Below, in pieces: positions 6,091 to 6,175 of a stretch of DNA of 6,175 bases. The notes below the pieces were generated by a model. It saw nothing but the letters and a program-made list of their open reading frames with translations. It had not been told where the DNA came from and ran no database searches. Source of the stretch: CAYMJV01 sp964390545 (GTDB lineage Bacteria; Desulfobacterota; BSN033; UBA1163); the NCBI GenBank assembly GCA_964390545.1, contig CAYMJV010000110.1:1-6175 (forward strand). Direction: 5' to 3'. Each line of letters starts with the position of its first letter. Positions within the stretch are counted from its first letter, which is position 1. Position numbers and translations under genes: made by a program.

Positions 6091-6121
6091 TGAAGCCCCG
6101 CCCTGTGGGCGGGAAGCTTCA
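6091..6121. repeat. Hairpin 4 of the AOR leader cluster
   Basis: The arm at 6091-6103 (TGAAGC then CCCGCCC) pairs with GGGCGGG (6107-6113) and GCTTCA (6116-6121), leaving only a 2-nt AA bulge and a TGT loop, for 13 base pairs. It is the strongest stem of the cluster and shares its core with hairpin 1. If the proposed promoter is right, this hairpin sits at the very 5' end of the AOR transcript. Confidence 0.65.
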
Positions 6122-6129
6122 CTTTAAGG

Positions 6130-6157
6130 GTTAAAGCAACCAGGCCGGTTTTGTCAA
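6130..6157 (-). promoter_or_regulatory. Candidate promoter for the AOR unit
   Basis: On the minus strand a perfect -35 TTGACA (6157-6152) is followed after 16 bp by TTTAAC (6135-6130), which matches four of six -10 positions and is preceded by TGC, an extended -10 feature. Transcription would begin near 6123, giving a leader of about 175 nt that contains all four hairpins. The -10 box is weak, and sequence beyond the window could hold another promoter. Confidence 0.4.
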
Positions 6158-6175
6158 TAGGTGATGTCTTCTATT

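Noticed and set aside
5982..6121. CRISPR array
   Set aside because: There are only two related repeat cores of 19 nt, palindromic and unequally placed, without uniform spacers.
5949..6129. Molybdenum/tungsten cofactor riboswitch in the AOR leader
   Set aside because: The location would suit it, but I could not match the conserved core of that RNA. The stems look like palindromic repeats. A covariance-model search would decide.

Overview
The window looks like a piece of an anaerobic bacterial chromosome. All four clear protein genes lie on the minus strand. The best lineage clue is a tungsten-type aldehyde:ferredoxin oxidoreductase (AOR), an oxygen-sensitive enzyme of anaerobes, together with GC-rich palindromic intergenic repeats and moderate base composition. 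A Desulfobacterota-like or related anaerobe would fit, but this is inference and no marker gene is present to settle it.

Layout from right to left, which is the direction of transcription. (1) 5949-6175 is non-coding. It has a possible promoter (-35 TTGACA, extended -10) followed by four hairpins, the outer two sharing a 19-nt core. (2) 5948-4077 encodes a complete AOR-family oxidoreductase of 623 residues with all four iron-sulfur cysteines. (3) 4029-3295 lies 47 nt downstream and encodes a 244-residue protein of unknown function. It is built from two copies of a roughly 79-residue domain that align without gaps at an exact 115-residue offset; the second copy has extra His/Glu residues that the first lacks. 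(4) 3294-2693 is about 600 bp without a clear gene. It holds a possible decayed small plus-strand gene (2941-3089) and, at its left end, a good sigma70-type promoter and small dyads. (5) 2692-1775 encodes a class I (Schiff-base) aldolase of the DapA/NanA superfamily. (6) 1732-89 encodes an FGGY-family carbohydrate kinase resembling pentulose (D-ribulose-type) kinases. (7) 1-88 contains a large GC-rich palindrome downstream of the kinase.

Functionally there appear to be two transcription units. The aldolase and kinase, 42 nt apart behind one promoter, look like part of a sugar or sugar-acid catabolic operon. The aldolase lacks the arginine used by true dihydrodipicolinate synthase, so lysine synthesis is unlikely. 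The AOR and the duplicated-domain protein form a second likely unit, in which the AOR would oxidise an aldehyde and reduce ferredoxin and the partner is uncharacterised. The most unusual items are the duplicated-domain protein and the hairpin cluster in the AOR leader.
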